NCBI GenBank assembly: GCA_964507045.1
Contig: CAZDOO010000001.1
Location: 62,001 to 126,000 of the forward strand
DNA: 64,000 bases
Reading direction: 5' to 3'
Source: UBA8199 sp964507045
GTDB taxonomy: Bacteria; Verrucomicrobiota; Verrucomicrobiia; Limisphaerales; UBA8199
The notes beneath the pieces are model-generated. The model saw only the letters and a list, made by a program, of their open reading frames with translations. It was not told where the DNA came from and did not search any database. This document shows, piece by piece, positions 1-7,920 of the stretch (position 1 is the stretch's first letter; each line of letters begins with the position of its first letter). Position numbers and translations under genes: made by a program.

Positions 1-710
1 CGGTGTTGACGAGCCTCCGTGCCGCAATGGCCCGGCTCAGAGTTAGGAGTTGATCCGCCGTCGCTTCGCTCTGGCGCGGCAGGAGGTTGAGAGGTGGCGG
101 CATTCGGAGTGATGTTGTGGAGGATTTCCAGTCTCTCCGGCGGGATGCCTTGGGCGATAAAGCGCTGCCGCTGAAACTCGGAAAGAACGATGAAGACATC
201 CACGTTGCGCAGGATCCGGCGTGTCACCCGCGCCGCCCAACCGCGCAGCGCGTAGCCGGCGCTCTTGAGCCAATTGCGCTCGCAGTTTTGCAGGAGGCAC
301 CAGTACTCCTTGCCTCCCAAGCACCGTTCGCAGATCTCCCCGTGGCTCAGGTGAAGGGAGTTGGGGCAAAACAGCCGGTAGTTGGGGCAGCGCATAACTA
401 CCGGGATGCGGCGCCGTGAGCAGGGAGCGAGAATGCTGGGCGAGAGGAGTGGATAGAGATTCTGAACCAATACCAGATCAGGCTTTTCCCCATCCAATAG
501 TCCCGCCATGCGCGACGCCATCCACGGGTTGGCGATCCCCGTGAGAAACGCCTTGGCTTTGCCGGGCAAGGAATGGTCAATTTCCACCGAACTGCGGCGC
601 AGCCAGACAACACTGTGCCCTCGGCGCTTCGCCAGACTGGCCAGTGTCTCCAGCGCGTGTTCCTCGCCGCTAGGGCGGCCGTAGTCGTTGTGGGCGATGA
701 GTAGTTTCAA
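1..710 (-). CDS. GT4-family glycosyltransferase, N-terminal part (runs off window)
   Basis: Reading the minus strand from a TTG at 708-710 gives an uninterrupted frame to the window edge, about 236 residues. The start reads LKLLIAHNDYGRPSGEEHAL, the usual opening of GT-B fold GT4 enzymes ('KILIAHN.Y...GGE'). Later come a conserved-looking FCPNSLHLSHGEICERCLGG segment and VDVFIVLSEFQRQRF ending in IPPERLEILHN, which is the hinge before the C-terminal nucleotide-sugar domain. There is no in-frame ATG before this point, so TTG is the best start, just downstream of the polymerase-like gene. It should transfer a sugar to a lipid-linked glycan in the cytoplasm. Donor and acceptor are unknown and the C-terminal half is outside the window. 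Confidence 0.8.
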   Translation of the reverse strand, partial: MKLLIAHNDYGRPSGEEHALETLASLAKRRGHSVVWLRRSSVEIDHSLPGKAKAFLTGIANPWMASRMAGLLDGEKPDLVLVQNLYPLLSPSILAPCSRRRIPVVMRCPNYRLFCPNSLHLSHGEICERCLGGKEYWCLLQNCERNWLKSAGYALRGWAARVTRRILRNVDVFIVLSEFQRQRFIAQGIPPERLEILHNITPNAATSQPPAAPERSDGGSTPNSEPGHCGTEARQH

Positions 711-776
711 ACGAGGAAACTGGGCCTGCTGACGAGAAATGCAGGAGACGGAGGCCGGGGGGGAGTCAGGAAGCAG

Positions 777-2120
777 TCAGGAGGCCGGCGGTGCTGGCAG
801 AGGCTCCGCTGCACGTGATGCGGCGGGCCGTTTGCCTCTGCGGGATCTGGTTTTCCAATAGCGGCGGCGTGACGGTGCCGGTTTGGCTCCCGGTTCGACC
901 CTGTCCGCCCATTGGGGCCGGACTACTGCAGAGAGGTGGAAGGCGACGAAGAGCATTAAAACGAATGCGGCGACACCCCAGGTCTCGCCAAATGATGATA
1001 TGGACATGCCGTTAGCCGCGCCAGCTACCAGGGCAGCGGTTGTTCCCACAGCGCCGGCGCGACCTGCGTTGCACGCGGACAATGCTTCTCCCAAACCCCA
1101 AAGTGCCGCAAGGAATACGATCATGAGCCCAATAAGCCCAGTGCCCAGAGCAACCGCCCAAGCTGCATTGTGCGTGTTGGTGGCGTACATCGGACCGGCC
1201 ACGCGCGCCGCCACCGCGTATCCCACACCCAGCCATGGCTTCTCCTTGAAAACCTCCGCGTATGCCTCCCACAATATCTTCCGCCCGGTGAAAGTGTCCA
1301 CCTTCTCGATCTCGCCATGAGGATCCACCACCGGCTCAAGGAATTGCGTCCCGGCCAAGGCAGCCCCCAATCCAAGCGTGATGACCAGGATTGCCAGAAA
1401 CCCGCGACCAGATTTGGAAAGCAGAAAAGCGACCGCACTTCCCATCAGAAGCGACCACCAGCTCGCAAGGCTCCAGGAGAGGAACGCTAACGTGATCCCC
1501 ACGACGGTCGCCACCCACAGTCGCCAACGGCCTTCACGTCGCCCGCCGCGCAACATCTCGCCCGCCCCGTAGCAGGCAAGCATGGCCGCCCCCGCGCCGG
1601 TTGCATTACTGCGGAAGCTCTCCGACGAGCCACCCCCTCCCATCACAAGAATTTTGACCACCGGAAACGCCAACGCACAGACACACTGGAACAGAAGCAG
1701 CTTTTCCGCCTGTCGAAAACTACCAGCTGCCCCCAGAATGACCAGCAAGCCAATAGACAGTGCCGCGAACTCCCCGGCGCGAAACGCCGAGTAGCGCGGG
1801 AGGGACGACCACGCGGCCGAGGCAATCGCCAGAACAAAGAACCCAAGCAAAAAGCTCCCCGAGGTCCGGGACAACCGCTGCCACAGCCGCCAAAGCCGGC
1901 CCGGTTGCAGAATTAACAGCAGAACAACTACTGCGGCGATCGCGATCTCAGCGAACGCATACGTGTCTACGGTAACAAAGTCCTCGCGCCTCCGTTGAAA
2001 GACGATTAGCCGAACGAGGAGAAACAACTCTGCAAGCAACACCAGCGTCGCCAGAGCCGGCAGTTGCCGACCCGCTGACGCGTCTTGTTGTGGAAGACTG
2101 TGAGTGCTCCGTTTCACCAT
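777..2120 (-). CDS. O-antigen ligase/polymerase-like membrane protein (Wzy_C/WaaL type)
   Basis: A 447-residue polytopic protein with about ten hydrophobic segments and a basic C-terminal tail. The segment GRKILWEAYAEVFKEKPWLG followed by GVGY and later 'THN' is the typical periplasmic loop of the Wzy_C/O-antigen ligase superfamily, in which the enzyme joins or polymerises undecaprenyl-linked glycans. ATG start at 2120. It lies between a GT4 gene and the rest of the polysaccharide cluster on the same strand, which supports a role as polymerase of this glycan. Whether it acts as Wzy or WaaL cannot be told from sequence. The gly-rich stretch near residue 165 (GGGGSS) is probably a loop. Confidence 0.78.
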   Translation of the reverse strand: MVKRSTHSLPQQDASAGRQLPALATLVLLAELFLLVRLIVFQRRREDFVTVDTYAFAEIAIAAVVVLLLILQPGRLWRLWQRLSRTSGSFLLGFFVLAIASAAWSSLPRYSAFRAGEFAALSIGLLVILGAAGSFRQAEKLLLFQCVCALAFPVVKILVMGGGGSSESFRSNATGAGAAMLACYGAGEMLRGGRREGRWRLWVATVVGITLAFLSWSLASWWSLLMGSAVAFLLSKSGRGFLAILVITLGLGAALAGTQFLEPVVDPHGEIEKVDTFTGRKILWEAYAEVFKEKPWLGVGYAVAARVAGPMYATNTHNAAWAVALGTGLIGLMIVFLAALWGLGEALSACNAGRAGAVGTTAALVAGAANGMSISSFGETWGVAAFVLMLFVAFHLSAVVRPQWADRVEPGAKPAPSRRRYWKTRSRRGKRPAASRAAEPLPAPPAS

Positions 2121-2135
2121 CGCGTTCCCCGGAAT

Positions 2136-2399
2136 CTAAATACCTGGCGCATGATTTGCCCCGCACGACGCCTGTGCTCCAGGCGTTTGCACGCGCGAAA
2201 GGAAGTAAATGTGCTTTCCCGTGGGCACTTGTTGGAATGGTTCATCAAACCGCCACTCCAATTGAATATCCTTGCCCATCAAGCCTAACAGCTTGTCTTC
2301 GAGTTCCTGGCGGCTTGCTTCTGAAAACGCCGCGCTGCGCCGCTCGATCCGCAACACAACTCTCTCCGGCAACACCTGCTTGCCCAGGCGAACTCGCAT
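2136..2399 (-). pseudogene. Fragment resembling C-terminus of a PaaK/CapK-type adenylate-forming enzyme
   Basis: An 87-residue frame beginning MRVRLGKQVLPERVVLRIER and containing VPTGKHIYFLSRV. This resembles the last 70 or so residues of phenylacetate-CoA-ligase/CapK-like proteins, where a small C-terminal lobe ends with a conserved Gly-Lys and a beta strand. No matching N-terminal 350 residues lie upstream, because the dehydrogenase-like gene ends 6 nt before. The frame is continuous with that gene and separated from it only by a TAG at 2406-2408. The final residues (after position 70) look non-conserved. It is most likely a remnant of a deleted gene. A small independent protein is possible. 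Confidence 0.45.
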
Positions 2400-2405
2400 T
2401 GCGGA

Positions 2406-3548
2406 CTAGACTGCCGCGTGCGGATAGGTCGGCGAACGCTTCTGAAAACTCAGTATCTTGGGGTTTCGAATGTGGCCCAGTTCAATCTCCATGGACCGGA
2501 GAATCGTTGAATTACCCCTCCAAGCGTCCGGACCAGACGCAATCAGACCGAGGTATGGAGTCAGGGCGCGCGAGATCTCGCGCGATGCGGCATTCCATAA
2601 GTAGGAGGGAGTATGGTCCACGGAGTAGTAGTGAACGTTATCGCCAATCTTAAACATCGGGTCTTCAAAGCTTGTTGGCCGAGCGAAGGAGAAACCCATT
2701 CCCTTGTCACAACTGATATCCACAATTGCGCTGCCAGGTTTGAGTCGTTTGATGTCGGCATCGCTCACGAACATGGTTGGCTGGTCGGTATCTTGGAGGA
2801 TTCCGTTGCAGATAAGGTCCGACTCGCCCAATTCCTCGATTAAAGGTCGCACCTGACCATCTGCATTGCGCGCCATTACCACTCCGTCGCCTGCAACAAA
2901 GTAATGACCGTAGTACACGTCCGGGTTCTGATCGCCAACCAGATGGGTCGGGCGCTTCGTGAAGACATGGATGTTGTTGAATCCCCTGCCTTGCAGCGCG
3001 TAGATTGCTCCTTTGCTTACGGAGCCAAAGCCGGTGATTGTCACACGTCTGCGCGGGCCGTAGTGCCCGTCAATGCCAAGGAGTTGCAGTGCATGCAGTA
3101 TTGAGGCGTAGCCGGCTAGTTCGTTGTTCCTGTAAAAAGTGTGGAGAAGCTTGCGGCCAGCTTCGTCCCAATGGTTCATTGATTCCCACGCCAGGACAGT
3201 GATGCCGCGCTCGATGGCGACCTGCGCCATATCTGTCTGCTGCACACAATGCGACCAGCCGCACAGCACTTGCCCCGCATGCATCGACTGGAGATCTGCA
3301 ACTAACGGCTTGGGCAGCACCATTAGATCGCACTTCCGGAACAGCTCATCTCTGCTCAACACACCGCCAGCGTTGGCCGCAAGGAACGCATCGGTGCACC
3401 CATAGTCCACGGCGTAACCGGTCTCAAACCAGCAGTGCCTGCGCACCTCCGGGTCGAGTCTAAGCAGGTGGTCCGGGTAAATGGGAATGCGCCTTTCGTT
3501 CGCTTTCCGAGACGTGCCAAAAATTCCTAGTTTGAACATAAGGAGCAT
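2406..3548 (-). CDS. Alanine dehydrogenase/PNT-family enzyme, N5-(carboxyethyl)ornithine-synthase-like
   Basis: 380 residues. The N-terminus (KLGIFGTSRKANERRIPIYP) has the start seen in alanine dehydrogenase and transhydrogenase alpha subunits, including the substrate Arg/Lys region. A Rossmann segment follows at about 165-185 (ITGFGSVSKGAIYALQGRGF), then VDISCDKGMGFSFARPTSF, which resembles the substrate-binding region of N5-(carboxyethyl)ornithine synthases. Such enzymes reductively couple pyruvate to an amino group, or act as amino-acid dehydrogenases. It starts 9 nt after the ATP-grasp gene and sits inside a polysaccharide cluster, so it may make an amino-acid or opine-like building block for a glycan decoration. 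The exact substrate is inference. ATG 3548 was chosen; ATG 3539 is also possible. Confidence 0.72.
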   Translation of the reverse strand: MLLMFKLGIFGTSRKANERRIPIYPDHLLRLDPEVRRHCWFETGYAVDYGCTDAFLAANAGGVLSRDELFRKCDLMVLPKPLVADLQSMHAGQVLCGWSHCVQQTDMAQVAIERGITVLAWESMNHWDEAGRKLLHTFYRNNELAGYASILHALQLLGIDGHYGPRRRVTITGFGSVSKGAIYALQGRGFNNIHVFTKRPTHLVGDQNPDVYYGHYFVAGDGVVMARNADGQVRPLIEELGESDLICNGILQDTDQPTMFVSDADIKRLKPGSAIVDISCDKGMGFSFARPTSFEDPMFKIGDNVHYYSVDHTPSYLWNAASREISRALTPYLGLIASGPDAWRGNSTILRSMEIELGHIRNPKILSFQKRSPTYPHAAV

Positions 3549-3557
3549 AATTTGAGC

Positions 3558-4739
3558 TTACCGGAGGTCTTCGGCCAACACCTCGCCGGTTTCGGTGGGC
3601 AAGGAGATTTCGTATCCCAGCGAGCGCATAACTGTTGCTACGCGCAGGTTGCAGCACGCGTTGTGACAGAAAAACCCGCGTTCGAAGCGCCAGGCACCCG
3701 ATACTTCGTCATAGACGTAGCGGCCAGGAACCCCCTTTACCAGCATCTGGTAAGGACGAATGGAGCTGAACATGGTCTGCAATTCATTGACAAGATATCC
3801 ACCATCCGACGTTTCGAAGATATCAAGATCCATGGAAGTAAAGCGATGTCTCGTGGTGAGATTACGAGCAAAGTCAAGCAGCGCCGGTGGCGGCTCTGCC
3901 CAGCTCACGCGTCCAGAACCGCTGTGGAAGCGCCCCTCCTTCAACTTTTGGTGCGCGAAATAGGAATCTCCCAGCCGCAGCACCCGCCACTCCTTGGCGT
4001 CCGCAATGTATTCCTGAAGAATCGCGCAACCCCATTCCCGCTCTCGCGCCTCCCCGTCCCCGTGCAGAATGCCCCTGCCGAATGCCTTGTGCAAATAGCG
4101 CACCAACTGGGTTCGCGTATCCAGGATCCGCACGCCAGACGCTCGCGCCCCGATGTTTGTCTTTGCCACAATGGGCAGCGCCGCGTCGGCAGCGAATCGC
4201 AGTGCTTCGGCCATATCGTAGAATACCCACGTTCGCGGGTGCGGGATTCCGTTGGCAGCAAGCCAGTAGTGCATTCGCCGCTTGCTCTCGTAGAACCAGG
4301 TCTCTCGACAGGTTGGAAAAACGATCGCGGCAAATACTTCCTCCAGAATCCGCAACCGCTCGTCGCAAAGCTGTTTCCAAAGTTGAAGCTGCACCGAAGG
4401 CCAAACGAGATATGCATCGCACTTGGAGGACTGAAACCTCTTCAGCCAATCAGCGCCGTTGAGATCTACGACCTCGTATGAAACCCTCAAATCCCGGCAG
4501 GCCGCTATGTATGGCGCGTGCCGGTGCCAAAGCTCTCTGGCGATGCCCAAACGCACAGGATAGGGCGAGGCATAAGTGGAACGGGGTGGGTCCTCGCGAT
4601 AAGGATCGCGCGACACCCACCAAGCGGTGCGGGCATCCAACAAACTGACGCGTCGCAGTATAAAACTCCGCACGGAGGCGGGGCAGACATTAGACGCAAA
4701 TCGGCGTGCCAGAAGGGCTGCGGCGTGGAGTGGATTCAT
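3558..4739 (-). CDS. ATP-grasp ligase of a polysaccharide cluster
   Basis: 393 residues. The central part has ATP-grasp features: a lid-type stretch PIVAKTNIGARASGVRIL (about 190-210), a nucleotide-binding ILQEYI, and a late metal-binding segment MDLDIFETSDGGYLVNELQT (about 310-335). These enzymes activate a carboxylate as acyl phosphate and join it to an amine. Several Cys near the C-terminus (FCHNACCN) could bind metal but are not part of the core fold. The gene is followed 9 nt later by the AlaDH/PNT-like gene, and the two are probably translated from one transcript. Together they suggest amide attachment of an amino acid or N-carboxyethyl amino acid to a uronic acid. Substrate not determinable. 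Confidence 0.75.
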   Translation of the reverse strand: MNPLHAAALLARRFASNVCPASVRSFILRRVSLLDARTAWWVSRDPYREDPPRSTYASPYPVRLGIARELWHRHAPYIAACRDLRVSYEVVDLNGADWLKRFQSSKCDAYLVWPSVQLQLWKQLCDERLRILEEVFAAIVFPTCRETWFYESKRRMHYWLAANGIPHPRTWVFYDMAEALRFAADAALPIVAKTNIGARASGVRILDTRTQLVRYLHKAFGRGILHGDGEAREREWGCAILQEYIADAKEWRVLRLGDSYFAHQKLKEGRFHSGSGRVSWAEPPPALLDFARNLTTRHRFTSMDLDIFETSDGGYLVNELQTMFSSIRPYQMLVKGVPGRYVYDEVSGAWRFERGFFCHNACCNLRVATVMRSLGYEISLPTETGEVLAEDLR

Positions 4740-4761
4740 CTATATACCGCCGGAACACGAA

Positions 4762-6093
4762 TCAGCGACGACGGCGCCGATTCAACGCAATTTCACATGC
4801 GCGATAGATTGCTTGAGCCGCCTTCCGCGGCGTGTGGTGCTGCAGTATTTCGCGCGACTGCGCGCCCATCGCGCAAAGGTCCATGGCCCGGGGCCCATGA
4901 CCTGTGCTGCCTCGCCCAACATCCGCTGCCCGTTCCCCGCTTGCCAGCGCGAGACAGTGGGCGATGTCCTGAGGATCAATCGGATCGAAGACCCAGCCGT
5001 TGCGGCCTTCCTGGACAAGTTCCGGCCAGCAACCGTTGTATTTTGAGCACAGAATTGGCAAGCCGCATGCCATCGCCTCCGGCACGACCAGGCTCCAGTT
5101 GTCCTCCAGCGTTGGGATAATAAACGCGTCCGCGGCTACGTAGTAAGGCGCCAGCCGGTCATAATCCACGGATCCCAGAAACAGGACGTTCTGGAGGTCG
5201 AGGTCGGACATCTGACGACGGAGGTTCTGCTCCTCCGGGCCGGAACCGACCAGGACAAGAGCCATCCGTTGTGTTCTGCGCTCTGCGCTCTGGGCGAAAA
5301 CAGCCCAGCCCTCCAGCAACTCCGCAATTCCCTTGCGTTTGATGAGTTGGCCGACGTAGAGGAAGACAAGACCGCCCTCGAATCCCCGCCTCCGGATTGC
5401 CGATTCCCGATTCTCATAGTCGTCGACCGCCGCGCTCTGGCTGCCGTCGTCTGTGGCATCCACTGGGGGCCCGCCGTTCCCCAGCCAGTCTGCTCTTAGT
5501 TTTCTGCTTTCTGTTTTCGCCTCGCCGCTCTTTGCTCCCAGCTCCATGCTTTCCGTGTCAGCGGCCATGTGGCCGAGGGTGATGCGCTCGCGCGGGAAAC
5601 CCAGCGACACCGTGTACTCCATGCAAAGCCGCCCATTGCAGCTCATGGCGTCCGTGAAATTCAACGCGAACTTGCGGTACGACAAGCGATACCACTGGGC
5701 GTTGCGCTCCGTGTGCGCGGTCCGCTCGTAAAGCACCACCAGGGGCGTGCCGTGCCGGACGCGATACAGCAGCGCCGCCCCGGTCCATTTCAGAAAGCCA
5801 TCCCCAACCAAAACATCCGGCTTTGTGGTGGCAATGGCCTTCATCAATCCGGGCTGCCATGGGAGGCACACCGATGTGTTCGCCTCGAGCGGCCCGCTCA
5901 CACCAAGACTCTTTTCCCCGGCCAGACTGATGGCCCGGTCGCCGAGCAAGGAACGAAGCCGATTCAACACCCGTGGCGGACTCCATTTGTCGGAGGTGAT
6001 GAAGTGGAGCCTGCCCCCACAAAGCTGATCCAACTCCGCCAAGACCGGCAGGCGGTAGTCCAGAAAGGATCGGGCGACGTAGCAAATGCGCAT
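4762..6093 (-). CDS. GT4-family glycosyltransferase with an inserted low-complexity segment
   Basis: 443 residues, GT-B fold. The N-terminal domain opens MRICYVARSFLDYRLPVLAE. The C-terminal domain begins near residue 241 (GLVFLYVGQLIKRKGIAELL) and carries the nucleotide-sugar motif PEAMACGLPILCSKYNG (about 345-362) with the usual E-x7-E region. Residues about 181-239, encoded by 5377-5553, are unlike the family: a low-complexity stretch rich in Glu/Lys/Arg that coincides with quasi-repeat DNA (see findings). Without it the length would match normal family members. The gene ends 22 nt before the ATP-grasp start and follows the GT2 gene by 8 nt, so it is in the polysaccharide operon. Donor sugar unknown. 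Confidence 0.85.
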   Translation of the reverse strand: MRICYVARSFLDYRLPVLAELDQLCGGRLHFITSDKWSPPRVLNRLRSLLGDRAISLAGEKSLGVSGPLEANTSVCLPWQPGLMKAIATTKPDVLVGDGFLKWTGAALLYRVRHGTPLVVLYERTAHTERNAQWYRLSYRKFALNFTDAMSCNGRLCMEYTVSLGFPRERITLGHMAADTESMELGAKSGEAKTESRKLRADWLGNGGPPVDATDDGSQSAAVDDYENRESAIRRRGFEGGLVFLYVGQLIKRKGIAELLEGWAVFAQSAERRTQRMALVLVGSGPEEQNLRRQMSDLDLQNVLFLGSVDYDRLAPYYVAADAFIIPTLEDNWSLVVPEAMACGLPILCSKYNGCWPELVQEGRNGWVFDPIDPQDIAHCLALASGERAADVGRGSTGHGPRAMDLCAMGAQSREILQHHTPRKAAQAIYRACEIALNRRRRR

Positions 6094-6101
6094 CCTTAAA
6101 G

Positions 6102-7205
6102 CTATTGCCCGGCAAATTGGTCGCCGCGCAGCCTCACCATCGTGCTTAAAAGCATTACCTTCTGATACTCTCGAGCCCTCACGACCCCGCAGCCAAGCGT
6201 CCAGCCCAGGGCACCCGCACGGTCACCGTTCCGCAACAACCGGCTGCTCCACGTTGCGGGCATCTCGATGCCATAGTCGTGCACGATTTGCCGGGCCAGG
6301 CTCGCCCGCCCGGCAAGGATATGATTCTGTGCGAAGTTGGCCGCCACACGCCCGCGCACCCGTTTGAAGCCAGGCCAGTCATTTTCCCGCAAGCGAGGCA
6401 CAACACGCTCCTGCCATTGTTCCACCGTCGGACAGTTCGCGCGGCGCGCCCGGTACTTTTTGCGCCAGCCCAGCGTGGCACCCGCGCGCTCGGAATCGCA
6501 CACCCACATTGGCTTGGGAATGAACCCCCATTTGCCTCGCGTTGCCAGGATGGCCCAAAGTTCCAAATCCTCGGCGATCCGCAAATCCTCTCGCTGCCAT
6601 CCCGCCGCCTCCAGCGCATTCCGGCGGAGGACACAGGAGCCCGTGCGAATGTGATCGTGTTCAGCCCAGAACGCAAAGAAATCCTCAATGACGAATGGTT
6701 CCTGCCGGGGCTTGGCCGGCAGGGTGGGGGGCGCTTCGGAAATCCGGCCATCCAGATGGTGAAATCGAAGTCCGGTGCTGACGGCGACGCATTCCGAATG
6801 GTGATCAAGAAACTCGACGCAGCACGCAAGAAACTCCGGTGCCCAATAATCATCCGCGTCCAGGAACGCCACCAGCTCGGCACTTGCCGCCCTGGCGCCC
6901 CGGTTCCGCGCACTGGAAGGTCCCCGATTCTCCTGCCGGATATACCGGACGCGGTCTGGGAACTCACGAGCCACGCGTTCTGTATCGTCGGTGGAGCCGT
7001 CGTCCACCACGATGACCTCAGCTGGGGGGGCGGTCTGCTGTAGTGCGCTTGAAACGGACTTCGGCAGGCAACGCGCATGGTTGTGCGCGGGGATAATTAC
7101 TGCCACCCAGCAGCCACCCGTCTGTTTGTTGTTCACGCCCGCATCCACAAGTCTTGCGTACTTCTGCCCACGCACCTCAAGATGCTTCACTTGATTGCGA
7201 AACAC
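6102..7205 (-). CDS. GT2-family glycosyltransferase
   Basis: 367 residues. After about 30 N-terminal residues of unclear value comes a standard GT-A domain: VAVIIPAHNHARCLPKSVSSA, then EVIVVDDGSTDDTERVAREF (donor-binding DDGS), and AFLDADDYWAPEFL with the DxD motif. A hydrophobic membrane anchor is not evident. The predicted start codon is GTG at 7205; an internal start nearer VAVIIP would also leave the domain intact. It lies between an acyltransferase and a GT4 gene on the same strand, consistent with stepwise assembly of one repeat unit. Substrates unknown. Confidence 0.88.
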   Translation of the reverse strand: MFRNQVKHLEVRGQKYARLVDAGVNNKQTGGCWVAVIIPAHNHARCLPKSVSSALQQTAPPAEVIVVDDGSTDDTERVAREFPDRVRYIRQENRGPSSARNRGARAASAELVAFLDADDYWAPEFLACCVEFLDHHSECVAVSTGLRFHHLDGRISEAPPTLPAKPRQEPFVIEDFFAFWAEHDHIRTGSCVLRRNALEAAGWQREDLRIAEDLELWAILATRGKWGFIPKPMWVCDSERAGATLGWRKKYRARRANCPTVEQWQERVVPRLRENDWPGFKRVRGRVAANFAQNHILAGRASLARQIVHDYGIEMPATWSSRLLRNGDRAGALGWTLGCGVVRAREYQKVMLLSTMVRLRGDQFAGQ

Positions 7206-7281
7206 TCCTGCGTTCGACTCTCATGGGGGGCACTGTGTGCGTCTGCGGTCGGAGAAGTCTCGTGGGAGTGGCGCGGCTCGC

Positions 7282-7887
7282 CTATCCCTCTGCCCGCTGC
7301 ACTGTTCCCCCCATCGTTCGGCGAGGCAGCACTCGCGCCGGCACCCCGACCGCCGTGCTGTCATCAGGAACATCCTTAACGACAACCGCGTTAGCACCGA
7401 TGTTGACTCTATTCCCGACCTTTACGGCACCCAGGATCTTTGCCCCGCAGCCGACAAAGACATCATCTCCCAACACGGGTGCATCAGTGTTATTGCTGTA
7501 ACCGATGGTCACTTGTTGGTGGATTGTGCAGTTGGCGCCAATACTTCGCGCGGCGATGATCGCCGCCAAACCGTGTTGGACGAAGAGTCCGGGTCCTATG
7601 TCGCGTGTATATATGATTAGAGTGCGTTCTCGTGGATACAGGATGGCAAAGAATCGCCAAAGCAGTTTTTCCAGCCAGTTGCCGCAGTTCAGGCGATGGT
7701 AATACACCGAGCGAAAGACAGGGTTGGCAAGCAGCACAGAGAAGCGCCGGGCGAAAGGCCCAGTCCGGCCGTGGCGGCGCGACCAGTGGTCAACATCACC
7801 GGTAATGTGAGCCTTATTCGTAGAAACGACGTAGAGCAGCCACAGTGGAAAGGTCAGCAGCCTCAGTATGAGAACCCGTATGCGCAT
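7282..7887 (-). CDS. Left-handed beta-helix acyltransferase (serine acetyltransferase-like)
   Basis: 201 residues. The C-terminal half shows hexapeptide repeats: IGPGLFVQHGLAAIIAARSI, IGANCTIHQQVTIGYSNNTD, VLGDDVFVGCGAKILGAVKV, IGANAVVVKDVPDDSTAVGV, ending in the usual VGVPARVL. This is the LbH/CysE branch of acetyl-CoA dependent acyltransferases. The hydrophobic N-terminus (VLILRLLTFPLWLLYVV) replaces the alpha-helical domain of true serine acetyltransferases, which together with the location argues for O- or N-acetylation of a sugar rather than cysteine biosynthesis. ATG at 7887. Confidence 0.82.
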   Translation of the reverse strand: MRIRVLILRLLTFPLWLLYVVSTNKAHITGDVDHWSRRHGRTGPFARRFSVLLANPVFRSVYYHRLNCGNWLEKLLWRFFAILYPRERTLIIYTRDIGPGLFVQHGLAAIIAARSIGANCTIHQQVTIGYSNNTDAPVLGDDVFVGCGAKILGAVKVGNRVNIGANAVVVKDVPDDSTAVGVPARVLPRRTMGGTVQRAEG

Positions 7888-7920
7888 CTGCGGAGTGTCT
7901 TTGGTCTCAAGTCGCGGAAC

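Noticed and set aside
2406..2408. TAG read as a recoded codon (readthrough fusion of dehydrogenase with the 87-residue piece)
   Set aside because: The dehydrogenase is complete without it, no SECIS or pyrrolysine system is visible, and a gene remnant explains it more simply.
3552..4481. Plus-strand ORFs over the ATP-grasp gene
   Set aside because: The minus-strand frame has family motifs, whereas these frames do not.
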